6,089 nucleotides of DNA from an uncultured Bacteroidota bacterium (GCA_946480675.1 CAMLKS010000160.1:1-6089), one strand, 5' to 3'. Positions 1 to 6,089 are shown, counted from the first letter of the stretch. Notes: generated by a model from the letters alone, not told the origin. Numbers and translations: made by a program.

Positions 1-466
1 TGTTGATGCCCGCCTTTACAGAGCGGTGCTGGTAGGCATCGTCCAGCAATACGGTTTCTACATAGGGGCGCAGTTGCAGCAGGCGCGGTATGCCCGTTAT
101 GCGTTCTTCCGCCACACTTACCGTCAGGTCGGGAAACTTCATATGATATTGCATGGGCTCGTCGCCTATGCGCAGTGCATTCGTATCGGCATCGGCCAGT
201 TGAAAACCCTGTGTGCGGCGTTTATAGCCACGGCTCATGGTAGCTACGCGAAACTGGTATTGCAGCAGGCGTACCAGGTATTCCACATGCGGTGTTTTAC
301 CCGTACCACCCACACTCAGGTTGCCCACTGTTATCACCGGCACGCTAAACTGTATGGAAGAATAGACCCCGCTATCGTACAACCTGTTTCGCAGCCATAC
401 CACCGCACCATATATCAGCGCGAAGGGGTATAAAAATATCTTTACAAAAGAGAAAAATGGTTTCAT
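1..466 (-). CDS. lpxK: Tetraacyldisaccharide 4'-kinase LpxK, N-terminal part (cut by window edge)
   Basis: The protein phosphorylates the 4' position of the tetraacyldisaccharide-1-phosphate precursor, giving lipid IVA, at the inner face of the cytoplasmic membrane. Reading leftward from the ATG at 466-464 gives 155 codons before the edge; full LpxK proteins are usually about 330-350 residues, so roughly half is missing. Visible hallmarks are a hydrophobic N-terminal segment (about residues 5-26) of the kind that docks the enzyme to the membrane, the Walker A loop GNLSVGGTGKTPH (48-60), SRGYKR (78-83), GDEP (101-104), and LDDAYQHR (141-148), matching the family's DDGFQHR motif with its conserved acidic pair. 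The start is fixed by the MKPFFSFVKIFLYP N-terminus and by its overlap with the ftcD stop (ATGA). No Shine-Dalgarno sequence is seen, so translation is probably coupled to ftcD. Identification is by recognised motifs; the C-terminal half is not visible. Confidence 0.95.
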   Translation of the reverse strand, partial: MKPFFSFVKIFLYPFALIYGAVVWLRNRLYDSGVYSSIQFSVPVITVGNLSVGGTGKTPHVEYLVRLLQYQFRVATMSRGYKRRTQGFQLADADTNALRIGDEPMQYHMKFPDLTVSVAEERITGIPRLLQLRPYVETVLLDDAYQHRSVKAGIN

Positions 467-1485
467 AATAAGTTGGCATTTCGCAGGGCATACTCCAGTA
501 TCTTTTCCTGCGGGTTGAAGGGTTTTACTTTATCCAGCTTCAGGTAAGCAATCCCTTCATGTATCAATAACTGTTCATCTTCCGGCACCTCCTGGCCTTG
601 CTCCATGTACGAGAAGCTACCCGCTTCCAGCACACAGCTTTCGGGCATCAGGCCTATCAGTTCGCTGCCTTTCAGGGTTACGCCTATTTCATTGGCCAGT
701 AGTGTGCAGGCTTCCCATACCTTCAGTGGCGATGTTATCCTGTAATCGAGCAGGTTCATAGATACCTGTGCACATTCAAAATCGGCCATATACCAGCCTA
801 TGGCACGCAGCCTGGGCAGCAGCCCTTGTTTCTTTACACGTACCCCATTTTCTGTAGCCATATATCCACGTTCCCGTATCCTGTCGGCTATATAGTTGGC
901 CTTCTCTACATCCTGCGTGTTCAGCGATATATTGAAGGCTACCAGCACATCCCTCGCGCCCATTACCGTAGCACCTGTAGCGGCATTGAAGGTAGCAGGG
1001 CCATAATCGGGCTGCCATTCGGGGGTATTCATTTTTTTTTCAAAACCTTCGTACTGGCCTTTGCGTATATCGGGCAGTGCACGGCGGTAATCGCTTTTGG
1101 CTGAATGCTCGTAGAGGTACACAGGTATCTGCAAATCGCGGCCTACCCTTTCACCCAGTTCATGAGCACATGCATTAGCTTCTTCCATGCTCATACCCTT
1201 TAGTGGCACCAGCGGACATACATCGGTAGCGCCTATGCGTGGGTGCACACCATCCTGCATGCGCATATCTATCACTTCGGCAGCTTTCTGTATGGCATTG
1301 TAGGCAGCATTCACTACGGCTTCCGGCTCACCGGCAAAGGTCATAACCGTGCGGTTGGCCGCCGGGCTTATATCTATATGCAGCAGGCTGGCACCGGCCG
1401 TATGGCGTATGGCATCGGCTATGGCTTGTATCTTCTGTTCATCCCTACCCTCGCTGAAGTTGGGTACACATTCTAAAACACGCAT
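463..1485 (-). CDS. ftcD: Glutamate formimidoyltransferase, stand-alone
   Basis: This cytoplasmic enzyme moves the formimino group between N-formimino-L-glutamate, a histidine breakdown product, and tetrahydrofolate. The 340 residues cover the formiminotransferase part only: the N-terminal subdomain (about 1-178) opens with the family signature MRVLECVPNFSEG, and the C-terminal subdomain (about 179-300) follows. GVHPRIGATDVCPLVP (79-94) carries His81, which lines up with the catalytic histidine near position 82 of the mammalian enzyme. EHSA (126-129) and the tail KPFNPQEKILEY (321-332) are also typical. The cyclodeaminase domain fused in mammals is absent, so that step must be encoded elsewhere. 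The start is the first ATG in frame and gives the canonical N-terminus, with no Shine-Dalgarno. It is the first gene of an operon with lpxK, overlapping it by four bases. An A9 tract on the coding strand (1040-1032) lies at codons 149-152. No other hut genes are in the window. Confidence 0.95.
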   Translation of the reverse strand: MRVLECVPNFSEGRDEQKIQAIADAIRHTAGASLLHIDISPAANRTVMTFAGEPEAVVNAAYNAIQKAAEVIDMRMQDGVHPRIGATDVCPLVPLKGMSMEEANACAHELGERVGRDLQIPVYLYEHSAKSDYRRALPDIRKGQYEGFEKKMNTPEWQPDYGPATFNAATGATVMGARDVLVAFNISLNTQDVEKANYIADRIRERGYMATENGVRVKKQGLLPRLRAIGWYMADFECAQVSMNLLDYRITSPLKVWEACTLLANEIGVTLKGSELIGLMPESCVLEAGSFSYMEQGQEVPEDEQLLIHEGIAYLKLDKVKPFNPQEKILEYALRNANLL

Positions 1486-1490
1486 GGCGG

Positions 1491-1521
1491 TAAATGTAGG
1501 AAAACAATAAGACTTGTTAAA
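1491..1521 (-). promoter_or_regulatory. Candidate Bacteroidota-type promoter for ftcD-lpxK
   Basis: On the minus strand TTTA (1521-1518) is followed after 19 bases by TACATTTA (1498-1491). The Bacteroidota consensus is TTTG at -33 and TAnnTTTG at -7, so each element has one mismatch and the spacing fits. The -7 element ends only five bases before the ATG, so the predicted transcript would have little or no leader. The promoter is inferred from pattern alone in AT-rich DNA. Confidence 0.4.
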
Positions 1522-1570
1522 TGATGGTTACGTTATTGCCATACAGCTAAAAGCTATAGATATTTATGGC

Positions 1571-2164
1571 ATGAACCGGATAAAACACCCCGTAGTACTG
1601 GAAGGCAAACGCGTAAAACTGCTGCCGCTGGAAGATACCTACTTCGATGAACTGATAGCCCTGTCGACCAACAAAGATGTGTGGGAATTCCTGTCCATAC
1701 CCGGCTACGAACCCGACACCCTGCGTACCGAACTGCGCAGTGCCGTGCTGAAACGCATGAGTGGTGAAGAGTATCCATTTGTGATAATAGATAAGCTCGC
1801 TGATAAAGTAATAGGCTGCACCCGCTACCTGGATATACACCCCCAGCACCGCAAACTGGAAATAGGCTGGACATGGTATGATAAAAACTACTGGGCTACG
1901 GGGTATAATACCGAATGTAAATACCTGCTGCTCACCCATTGCTTTGAAACACTGAAGACCATACGTGTGCAACTGAGAACATGGGATAAGAACATGCGCA
2001 GCCGCAAGGCGATAGAGAAAATAGGCGGCCAGTTTGAAGGCATCCTTCGTAATGAACGTATCCGTTACGATGGCACCATTCGCAGTACCGCCATGTTTAG
2101 CATTATAGATGATGAATGGCCGGGGGTGAAACAGATGCTGGAAGGAAAATTAACCATGAGTTAA
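1571..2164 (+). CDS. GNAT-family N-acetyltransferase (RimJ/RimL-like, Acetyltransf_3)
   Basis: A predicted cytoplasmic acetyl-CoA-dependent acetyltransferase of 197 residues. The fold order is visible: VVLEGKRVKLLPLE (8-21) as the first strand, a helical region to about 64, YPFVIID (68-74) and KVIGCTRYLDI (79-89) as core strands, then EIGWTW (97-102) and YWATGYNTECKYLL (107-120), which takes the place of the acetyl-CoA pyrophosphate-binding loop. Next come IRVQLRTWDKNMRSRKAIEK (131-150), IGGQFEGILRNERI (151-164) and EWPGVKQMLE (182-191). These are typical of RimJ/RimL-like enzymes, but the substrate (protein N-terminus, amine or antibiotic) cannot be read from sequence. The frame is open upstream to an ATG at 1514, but I chose 1571 because residues from there match the usual family N-terminus and the extra 19 residues look unrelated. 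It is divergent from ftcD. No Shine-Dalgarno or terminator is evident. Confidence 0.88.
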   Translation: MNRIKHPVVLEGKRVKLLPLEDTYFDELIALSTNKDVWEFLSIPGYEPDTLRTELRSAVLKRMSGEEYPFVIIDKLADKVIGCTRYLDIHPQHRKLEIGWTWYDKNYWATGYNTECKYLLLTHCFETLKTIRVQLRTWDKNMRSRKAIEKIGGQFEGILRNERIRYDGTIRSTAMFSIIDDEWPGVKQMLEGKLTMS

Positions 2165-2189
2165 AAAAGAAATGAATATCCGATTAAAA

Positions 2190-2221
2190 TTGTTTAACCC
2201 TAAACCTGTGCACCTTATAAT
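2190..2221 (+). promoter_or_regulatory. Weak candidate promoter for the T9SS-secreted protein gene
   Basis: In the 116-base gap before the secreted-protein gene, TTGTTT (2190-2195) is followed after 20 bases by TATAAT (2216-2221). This resembles a loosely spaced sigma-70 promoter more than the Bacteroidota TAnnTTTG type. It would leave a leader of about 50 bases. The gap is AT-rich, so chance matches are likely. No hairpin terminator for the upstream acetyltransferase gene is visible here, so read-through is possible. Confidence 0.25.
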
Positions 2222-2280
2222 ATAGTAATAGTTTCATATCTTAATGGGGTCAATATATACCAAACCTTAAGAACGACCCG

Positions 2281-4443
2281 ATGAAGAAACCATACCTCCT
2301 GTTATTGCTATTGTTAATACTGTCGCAAGTAGTCAATGCACAACTGGCATGCCCGCCCAATTTCGATTTTGAACTGGGAACCACTGCCAATTGGCGATAT
2401 GGCGGCGGCACGTGCTGCCCTATTGCTACTACCCCGTCAGGCCCCATAACCGGCAGGCATACCATTACATCGGCAGCCAGCCCGGTAGACGCCTATGGCC
2501 TCTTTCCAACATTATGCCCTGAAGGCGGCAATTTCTCATTCAAGCTGGGCAATGCCAACGTAGGTGCAGAAGCAGAATCTATGCGCTACCATTTACGAGT
2601 ACCGGGTGGCAGTAAAAGCTATTCCATCATCTTCAGGTATGCTGTAGTGCTGGAAGACCCCGACCACGACGCATCGGAGCAACCAAGGTTTGAAGTAAAA
2701 GCATATGATTCCATAACCGGCGCACCCGTTCCCTGTGCTCAGTTTTCTTTTGTTGCATCATCCAGCCTGCCCGGTTTTAAGCAGTCTGCAGCATCATCTA
2801 CTGTTTATTATAAACCCTGGACGATGGCCAGCATAGACCTCGGCAGTATGAACGGAAGAACCGTAACACTTGACTTTGCTACGGGCGACTGTGCACTGAC
2901 AGGGCATTTCGGGTATGCCTATGTAGATATCAACTGTACCTTGTTTGAAACATCCAGCATGGAGTGCCGTGGCGGACTTACATCTCTCAGCGGCCCTCCG
3001 GGATTCGATACCTATCAATGGTGGGATGCTAACTTTACCAGGCTGTATGGCAATGGCCGTGTTATACAAACACCTACACCTTCTATCAGTACAACATTTG
3101 CCGTAATTGTAACACCATACCCCGGCTTTGGCTGCCCCGATACGCTATATACCGTAAGCAAGGCCGCAGATATAAAAGTAGATGCACGGCCTAATGATAG
3201 CATTATATGTACCCAATACGGTGCGCAGGCCTTTACATTAAGGGCCAATGCATCTACCAGTGCCGAAGGGCTTAGCTACAAATGGTACCCCTCTGCAGGC
3301 CTGAGCTGTGACGACTGTGCCAACCCCACAGCAACCATGAATGCCAAAGGCAGGTATGTAGTAATAGTAACCGATAGTACCAAATGCACAGCAACAGACA
3401 CCTTGGATATAGATATAGCCCCGAATGTTCAGGCAAAAGTCAAAAAGCCAAAAGATACCGTATGCCAGTACGAGGATGTGGAATTTTTTAACGATGTGGT
3501 ACATGTTCCCGGTGTCATCTACCATTGGAGCCTGGATACCGCCCTGCTGAAATATGCAGATACTACAGGCCGTGTTATGCTGAACTGGCAATCGCCGGGC
3601 AAAAAGAAGGTGATAGTACGGGTGACCAACGGTGTATGCGTGGCTTACGATTCTGTAACGATATATGTAAAACCCACCCCGCTGGCTGCATTTGATATGA
3701 AACAGAATGCCTGCCTGGATGAAGAAATTGAAATGACCCCGCGGCTGGCAGACGATGCCACGTATTACTGGACGGCAGATGAACAGACCATCAATGATGC
3801 CGTGTACGTGCCTAAGTATTATTTAACCTGGTCTACCACCGGTAAAAAGCGGATAACATTATCTGTTGTGGGTAAAAACGGTTGCCAGCAAAAACCCTAT
3901 GCAGACTCTATATACATTCATGAAAACCCGGTAACGAAGATAGAATTTGCCAATAACGACCGCATTTGTCTTGGCGATAGAATAACACTCCGCGTACCAC
4001 AGGGAGAAGAATATAGCTATAACTGGACACCTGCCGTGTACTATGAAAACAACAGCTATCATGAAGTAGTACTGAGAGCGGAAACACCCATGATGATATC
4101 TACCACTGTTACAAACAGGTGGGGTTGCAGCTATACCGATTCTGCATATGTAGATGCCGGCCTATGCTGTAAAATATTCTGCCCGAATGCCTTTACACCC
4201 AATGGCGATGGACATAATGACACTTACAGGCCGGTAAACCTGGAATATCACAAGCTGCATACTTTTGAAATAGCTAATCGCTGGGGGCAAATCATATTCA
4301 GTACCACCAACCCGATGGATAGGTGGGATGGCACATTTAAAGGTGTCCCCCAGGAAACAGGTACCTACTACTACCACATAAAATATCTGTGTGATGATAA
4401 AGACCTGATGGAAGAAAAAGGTAACCTTACCTTGATAAGATAA
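2281..4443 (+). CDS. Secreted multidomain protein with C-terminal T9SS type B sorting domain (gliding motility-associated C-terminal domain)
   Basis: A 720-residue exported protein. MKKPYLLLLLLLILSQVVNA (1-20) is a signal peptide with probable cleavage after VNA, leaving Gln21 first. Residues 22-222 form an N-terminal beta-sandwich-like domain found in other Bacteroidota surface proteins, with PTLCPEGGNFSFKLGNA (76-92), EQPRFEVKAYD (133-143) and GHFGYAYVDINC (208-219). Residues 228-627 hold five Ig/PKD-like modules of about 81-85 residues, each with a cysteine pair (229/285, 310/369, 395/453, 478/535, 563/616). Residues 631-720 are the sorting domain: FCPNAFTPNGDGHNDTYRP (633-651), IANRWGQIIF (664-673), WDGTFKG (682-688), TGTYYYHIKY (693-702), and a terminal GNLTLIR. 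The sorting domain directs transport through the outer membrane by T9SS. No catalytic motif is seen, so an adhesive, structural or ligand-binding role is inferred. Gliding itself is not implied. The start is the ATG giving the signal peptide. Confidence 0.93.
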   Translation: MKKPYLLLLLLLILSQVVNAQLACPPNFDFELGTTANWRYGGGTCCPIATTPSGPITGRHTITSAASPVDAYGLFPTLCPEGGNFSFKLGNANVGAEAESMRYHLRVPGGSKSYSIIFRYAVVLEDPDHDASEQPRFEVKAYDSITGAPVPCAQFSFVASSSLPGFKQSAASSTVYYKPWTMASIDLGSMNGRTVTLDFATGDCALTGHFGYAYVDINCTLFETSSMECRGGLTSLSGPPGFDTYQWWDANFTRLYGNGRVIQTPTPSISTTFAVIVTPYPGFGCPDTLYTVSKAADIKVDARPNDSIICTQYGAQAFTLRANASTSAEGLSYKWYPSAGLSCDDCANPTATMNAKGRYVVIVTDSTKCTATDTLDIDIAPNVQAKVKKPKDTVCQYEDVEFFNDVVHVPGVIYHWSLDTALLKYADTTGRVMLNWQSPGKKKVIVRVTNGVCVAYDSVTIYVKPTPLAAFDMKQNACLDEEIEMTPRLADDATYYWTADEQTINDAVYVPKYYLTWSTTGKKRITLSVVGKNGCQQKPYADSIYIHENPVTKIEFANNDRICLGDRITLRVPQGEEYSYNWTPAVYYENNSYHEVVLRAETPMMISTTVTNRWGCSYTDSAYVDAGLCCKIFCPNAFTPNGDGHNDTYRPVNLEYHKLHTFEIANRWGQIIFSTTNPMDRWDGTFKGVPQETGTYYYHIKYLCDDKDLMEEKGNLTLIR

Positions 4444-4447
4444 CAGG

Positions 4448-4476
4448 AAGCCGGTCTGTAACGACCGGCTTTTTTT
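4448..4476 (+). terminator. Intrinsic terminator of the secreted-protein gene
   Basis: AAGCCGGTC (4448-4456), a six-base loop TGTAAC, and GACCGGCTT (4463-4471) form a perfect nine-pair GC-rich stem. A T-run at 4470-4476, continued as CTTT, follows at once. It starts five bases after the stop codon and separates the secreted-protein gene from purM. Confidence 0.92.
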
Positions 4477-4537
4477 CTTTATTGCTATTGCCAAAACGCA
4501 TATTAATACATTTAAATACATGTATAACGGGCGATAA

Positions 4538-4568
4538 TTTCCCAACATGCTGCAATCTGTTATCTTTG
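4538..4568 (+). promoter_or_regulatory. Bacteroidota-type promoter for purM
   Basis: TTTC (4538-4541) and TATCTTTG (4561-4568) are 19 bases apart. The second element matches the Bacteroidota -7 consensus TAnnTTTG exactly and the first differs from TTTG by one base. Transcription would begin near 4573, about ten bases before the purM ATG. Its position between a strong terminator and the gene start supports it. There is no Shine-Dalgarno in the short leader. Confidence 0.55.
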
Positions 4569-4584
4569 CGCTTTGTTTCCGCAC

Positions 4585-5757
4585 ATGTCAGATAACAACA
4601 GATATAACCTCCGAGGCGTATCAGCGCAAAAAGAAGATGTACATAAGGCAATAGCCAAACTGGATAAGGGCCTTTATCCGAATGCCTTTTGCAAAATATA
4701 CCCCGACTACTGGGGCAATGACCCGGAATATTGCAACCTGATGCATGCCGATGGTGCAGGCACCAAATCGATACTGGCCTATATGTATTGGAAGGAAACA
4801 GGTGACCTCAGCGTATGGAAAGGTATCGCTATCGATTCGATAGTAATGAATACCGACGACCTGCTATGCGTAGGTGCTACAGGGCCATTTACCTATTCAT
4901 CTACCATAGGCCGTAATAAAAACCTGATACCGGGCGAAGTGATTTCTGAACTAATAAACGGTACCCAATCTTACTTCGACAGGCTGGCTGAATATGGTAT
5001 AGATGTGCGCCTGATGGGCGGAGAAACGGCAGATGTGGGCGATGTGGTGCGTACCGTGATAGTAGATGGCACCATGGCATGCCGCATGCGCCGCGACAAG
5101 CTGGTAACGACCGAGAAAATGCAGCATGGTGATGTAATCGTATCGCTGGCCAGCTACGGGCAGGCTACCTACGAAGATGAGTATAACAGCGGCATGGGCA
5201 GCAATGGCCTTACCAGTGCCCGCCACGAAATGCTGAAGAAAGAATATGCTGCTAAATATCCCGAAAGTGTGGACCCCAATCTGCCTGCGGATGTGGTATA
5301 TAATGGCAAGTATGCATTAACAGATGCTACCGAAACCCCGCTGAACGTAGGAAAGATGATACTATCGCCTACCCGCACCTATGCACCCGTAGTATTGAAG
5401 GTGCTGGAGCAACATTTTGATAAGATACACGGTATCATTCACTGCAGTGGCGGCGGGCAAAGCAAATGCCTGCACTACCTGCCCAAACCCCTGCGCGTAG
5501 TAAAAAACAACCTGCTGGATGCCCCACCTTTATTTACAATGATACAAGATGCTGCCGGTACCGACTGGAAGGAGATGTACCAAGTATTTAATATGGGCCA
5601 AAGGCTGGAAATCTTTACGGATAAAGAAACGGCAGAAAGCATTGTAGCAATATCTAAAAGCTTCAACATATATGCGCAGATTTCAGGATATGTGGAAGAT
5701 GCAGCTGAAAAAGAAGTAGTTATAGACAGTTCTTATGGCACTTTTTCTTATAAATAG
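4585..5757 (+). CDS. purM: Phosphoribosylformylglycinamidine cyclo-ligase (AIR synthetase), long Bacteroidota form
   Basis: This cytoplasmic enzyme closes the imidazole ring in de novo purine synthesis, turning FGAM and ATP into AIR, ADP and phosphate. The protein has 390 residues, against about 345 in E. coli. The N-terminal ATP-binding half carries HADGAGTKSILAY (54-66, matching E. coli GTDGVGTK), IAIDSIVMNTDDLLCVGA (81-98), and MGGETADVGDVVRT (144-157, matching GGETAEMPG). The C-terminal half carries GDVIVSLASYG (182-192), GSNGLTSAR (205-213), LSPTRTYAPVVL (260-271), IIHCSGGGQ (284-292) and YQVFNMGQRLEIF (332-344). Extra residues lie around 193-204 and 224-248. I placed the start at ATG 4585; an in-frame TTG at 4573 would only add LFPH-type residues and falls where transcription should begin. 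It sits alone between the terminator at 4448-4476 and a small secreted-protein gene 60 bases downstream; no terminator follows it. Confidence 0.95.
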   Translation: MSDNNRYNLRGVSAQKEDVHKAIAKLDKGLYPNAFCKIYPDYWGNDPEYCNLMHADGAGTKSILAYMYWKETGDLSVWKGIAIDSIVMNTDDLLCVGATGPFTYSSTIGRNKNLIPGEVISELINGTQSYFDRLAEYGIDVRLMGGETADVGDVVRTVIVDGTMACRMRRDKLVTTEKMQHGDVIVSLASYGQATYEDEYNSGMGSNGLTSARHEMLKKEYAAKYPESVDPNLPADVVYNGKYALTDATETPLNVGKMILSPTRTYAPVVLKVLEQHFDKIHGIIHCSGGGQSKCLHYLPKPLRVVKNNLLDAPPLFTMIQDAAGTDWKEMYQVFNMGQRLEIFTDKETAESIVAISKSFNIYAQISGYVEDAAEKEVVIDSSYGTFSYK

Positions 5758-5817
5758 TTAACTATAAACACAATATTGGCACAATGTGTGCTGTTATAAA
5801 CCAAAACCACTAAGTTC

Positions 5818-6089
5818 ATGCATATTAAAACACTCCTATTAAGCTCCATAGCTTTGGTAGCTGCCGGAAATGCCCTTGCACAGGATAAACTCTACAAAAG
5901 AAACGGTGATGTACTGGATGTGAAAGTGAAAGAAGTAGGTACCCGCGAAATATCTTATAAAAGGGCGAGCAATGCAGAAGGCCCTACCTACATTATTAAT
6001 AAAAGCGAAATAGAGCGTATAGAATACGAAAACGGCTCTGAAGATGTTTTCATGAGCGACCGCGAAAGGGCAAGGCCTGAAAGAGAGGC
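5818..6089 (+). CDS. Small secreted protein of unknown function, N-terminal part (cut by window edge)
   Basis: An open frame runs from ATG 5818 to the right edge, giving 90 complete codons. MHIKTLLLSSIALVAAGNAL (1-20) plus Ala21 form a type I signal peptide with probable cleavage after ALA, leaving Gln22 first. The mature part begins DKLYKRNGDVLDVKVKEVG (23-41), then ISYKRASNAEGPTYIINKSE (45-64) and IERIEYENG (65-73), and turns highly charged, rich in Arg and Glu (81-90). The pattern 'K-x-N-G-x-v-x-x-V-k-V-x-E-V-g ... I-x-Y ... I-x-k-s-x-I-x-x-I-x-Y-x-N-G' resembles a short beta-rich module that I recall from many uncharacterised Bacteroidota exported proteins, but I can assign no function. 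The signal peptide and continuous coding character support a real gene. It lies 60 bases after purM with no terminator between, so it could be read from the purM promoter or from one of its own that I could not define. Confidence 0.8.
   Translation, partial: MHIKTLLLSSIALVAAGNALAQDKLYKRNGDVLDVKVKEVGTREISYKRASNAEGPTYIINKSEIERIEYENGSEDVFMSDRERARPERE

Noticed and set aside
26..433. Plus-strand open frame of 135 codons over the lpxK region
   Set aside because: It is antisense to clear LpxK motifs, has no family resemblance, and its residues (many His, Tyr, Ala, Gln) look like a reverse-complement shadow of coding DNA.
1545..1568. Possible promoter or small hairpin (AGCTAAAAGCT) before the acetyltransferase
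   Set aside because: The hairpin has a four-base stem and the nearby boxes match neither promoter consensus well.
1514..1570. Upstream 19-codon extension of the acetyltransferase
   Set aside because: The residues before Met at 1571 do not resemble the family N-terminus, and the stretch is better explained as the divergent promoter region.
1547..1972. Minus-strand open frame of 141 codons antisense to the acetyltransferase gene
   Set aside because: Its composition is that of a shadow frame, and the plus-strand frame carries the GNAT motifs.
2281..4443. Reading the secreted protein as a gliding-motility component
   Set aside because: The domain name is historical; this C-terminal domain is a T9SS sorting signal found on many cargo proteins, and nothing here shows a role in movement.
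5754..5765. 12-base palindrome ATAGTTAACTAT across the purM stop codon
   Set aside because: It is too AT-rich and loop-less to act as an intrinsic terminator, has no T-run after it, and is short enough to be chance.
5776..5800. TTGGCA and TATAAA boxes upstream of the small exported protein
   Set aside because: The spacer is only 13 bases, too short for a sigma-70 promoter, and no TAnnTTTG element is present.

Overview
The window looks like chromosomal DNA of a member of the Bacteroidota, most likely the Chitinophagaceae/Chitinophagales. The family assignment is inference from protein style. The evidence is a large secreted protein ending in a type B type IX secretion (T9SS) sorting domain of the 'gliding motility-associated C-terminal domain' kind, a long Bacteroidota-style PurM, promoter-like sequences close to the Bacteroidota consensus (TTTG / TAnnTTTG), and almost no Shine-Dalgarno sequences before the start codons. 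There are no RNA genes, insertion sequences, CRISPR arrays or integration scars, and no gap between genes exceeds about 140 bases.

Layout. On the minus strand, positions 1-1485 hold a two-gene operon: ftcD (glutamate formimidoyltransferase, complete) followed by lpxK (lipid A 4'-kinase, cut by the left edge). Their stop and start codons overlap in ATGA. An 85-base divergent intergenic region separates them from a plus-strand GNAT N-acetyltransferase (1571-2164). After 116 bases comes a 720-residue secreted multidomain protein (2281-4443) exported by T9SS, closed by a strong intrinsic terminator (4448-4476). purM (4585-5757) follows behind its own Bacteroidota-type promoter. The right edge cuts a small secreted protein of unknown function (from 5818).

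The genes do not form one pathway. ftcD belongs to histidine/folate one-carbon metabolism, lpxK to outer-membrane lipid A synthesis, and purM to purine synthesis. FtcD yields formimino-THF, which feeds the folate pool that purine synthesis draws on, but ftcD and purM are not in one transcription unit. I found no convincing new biological system. The points most worth a second look are the ftcD-lpxK coupling, an A9 tract inside ftcD, the five cysteine-bracketed repeats of the secreted protein, two promoters of identical geometry with very short predicted leaders, and the unassigned secreted protein at the right edge.
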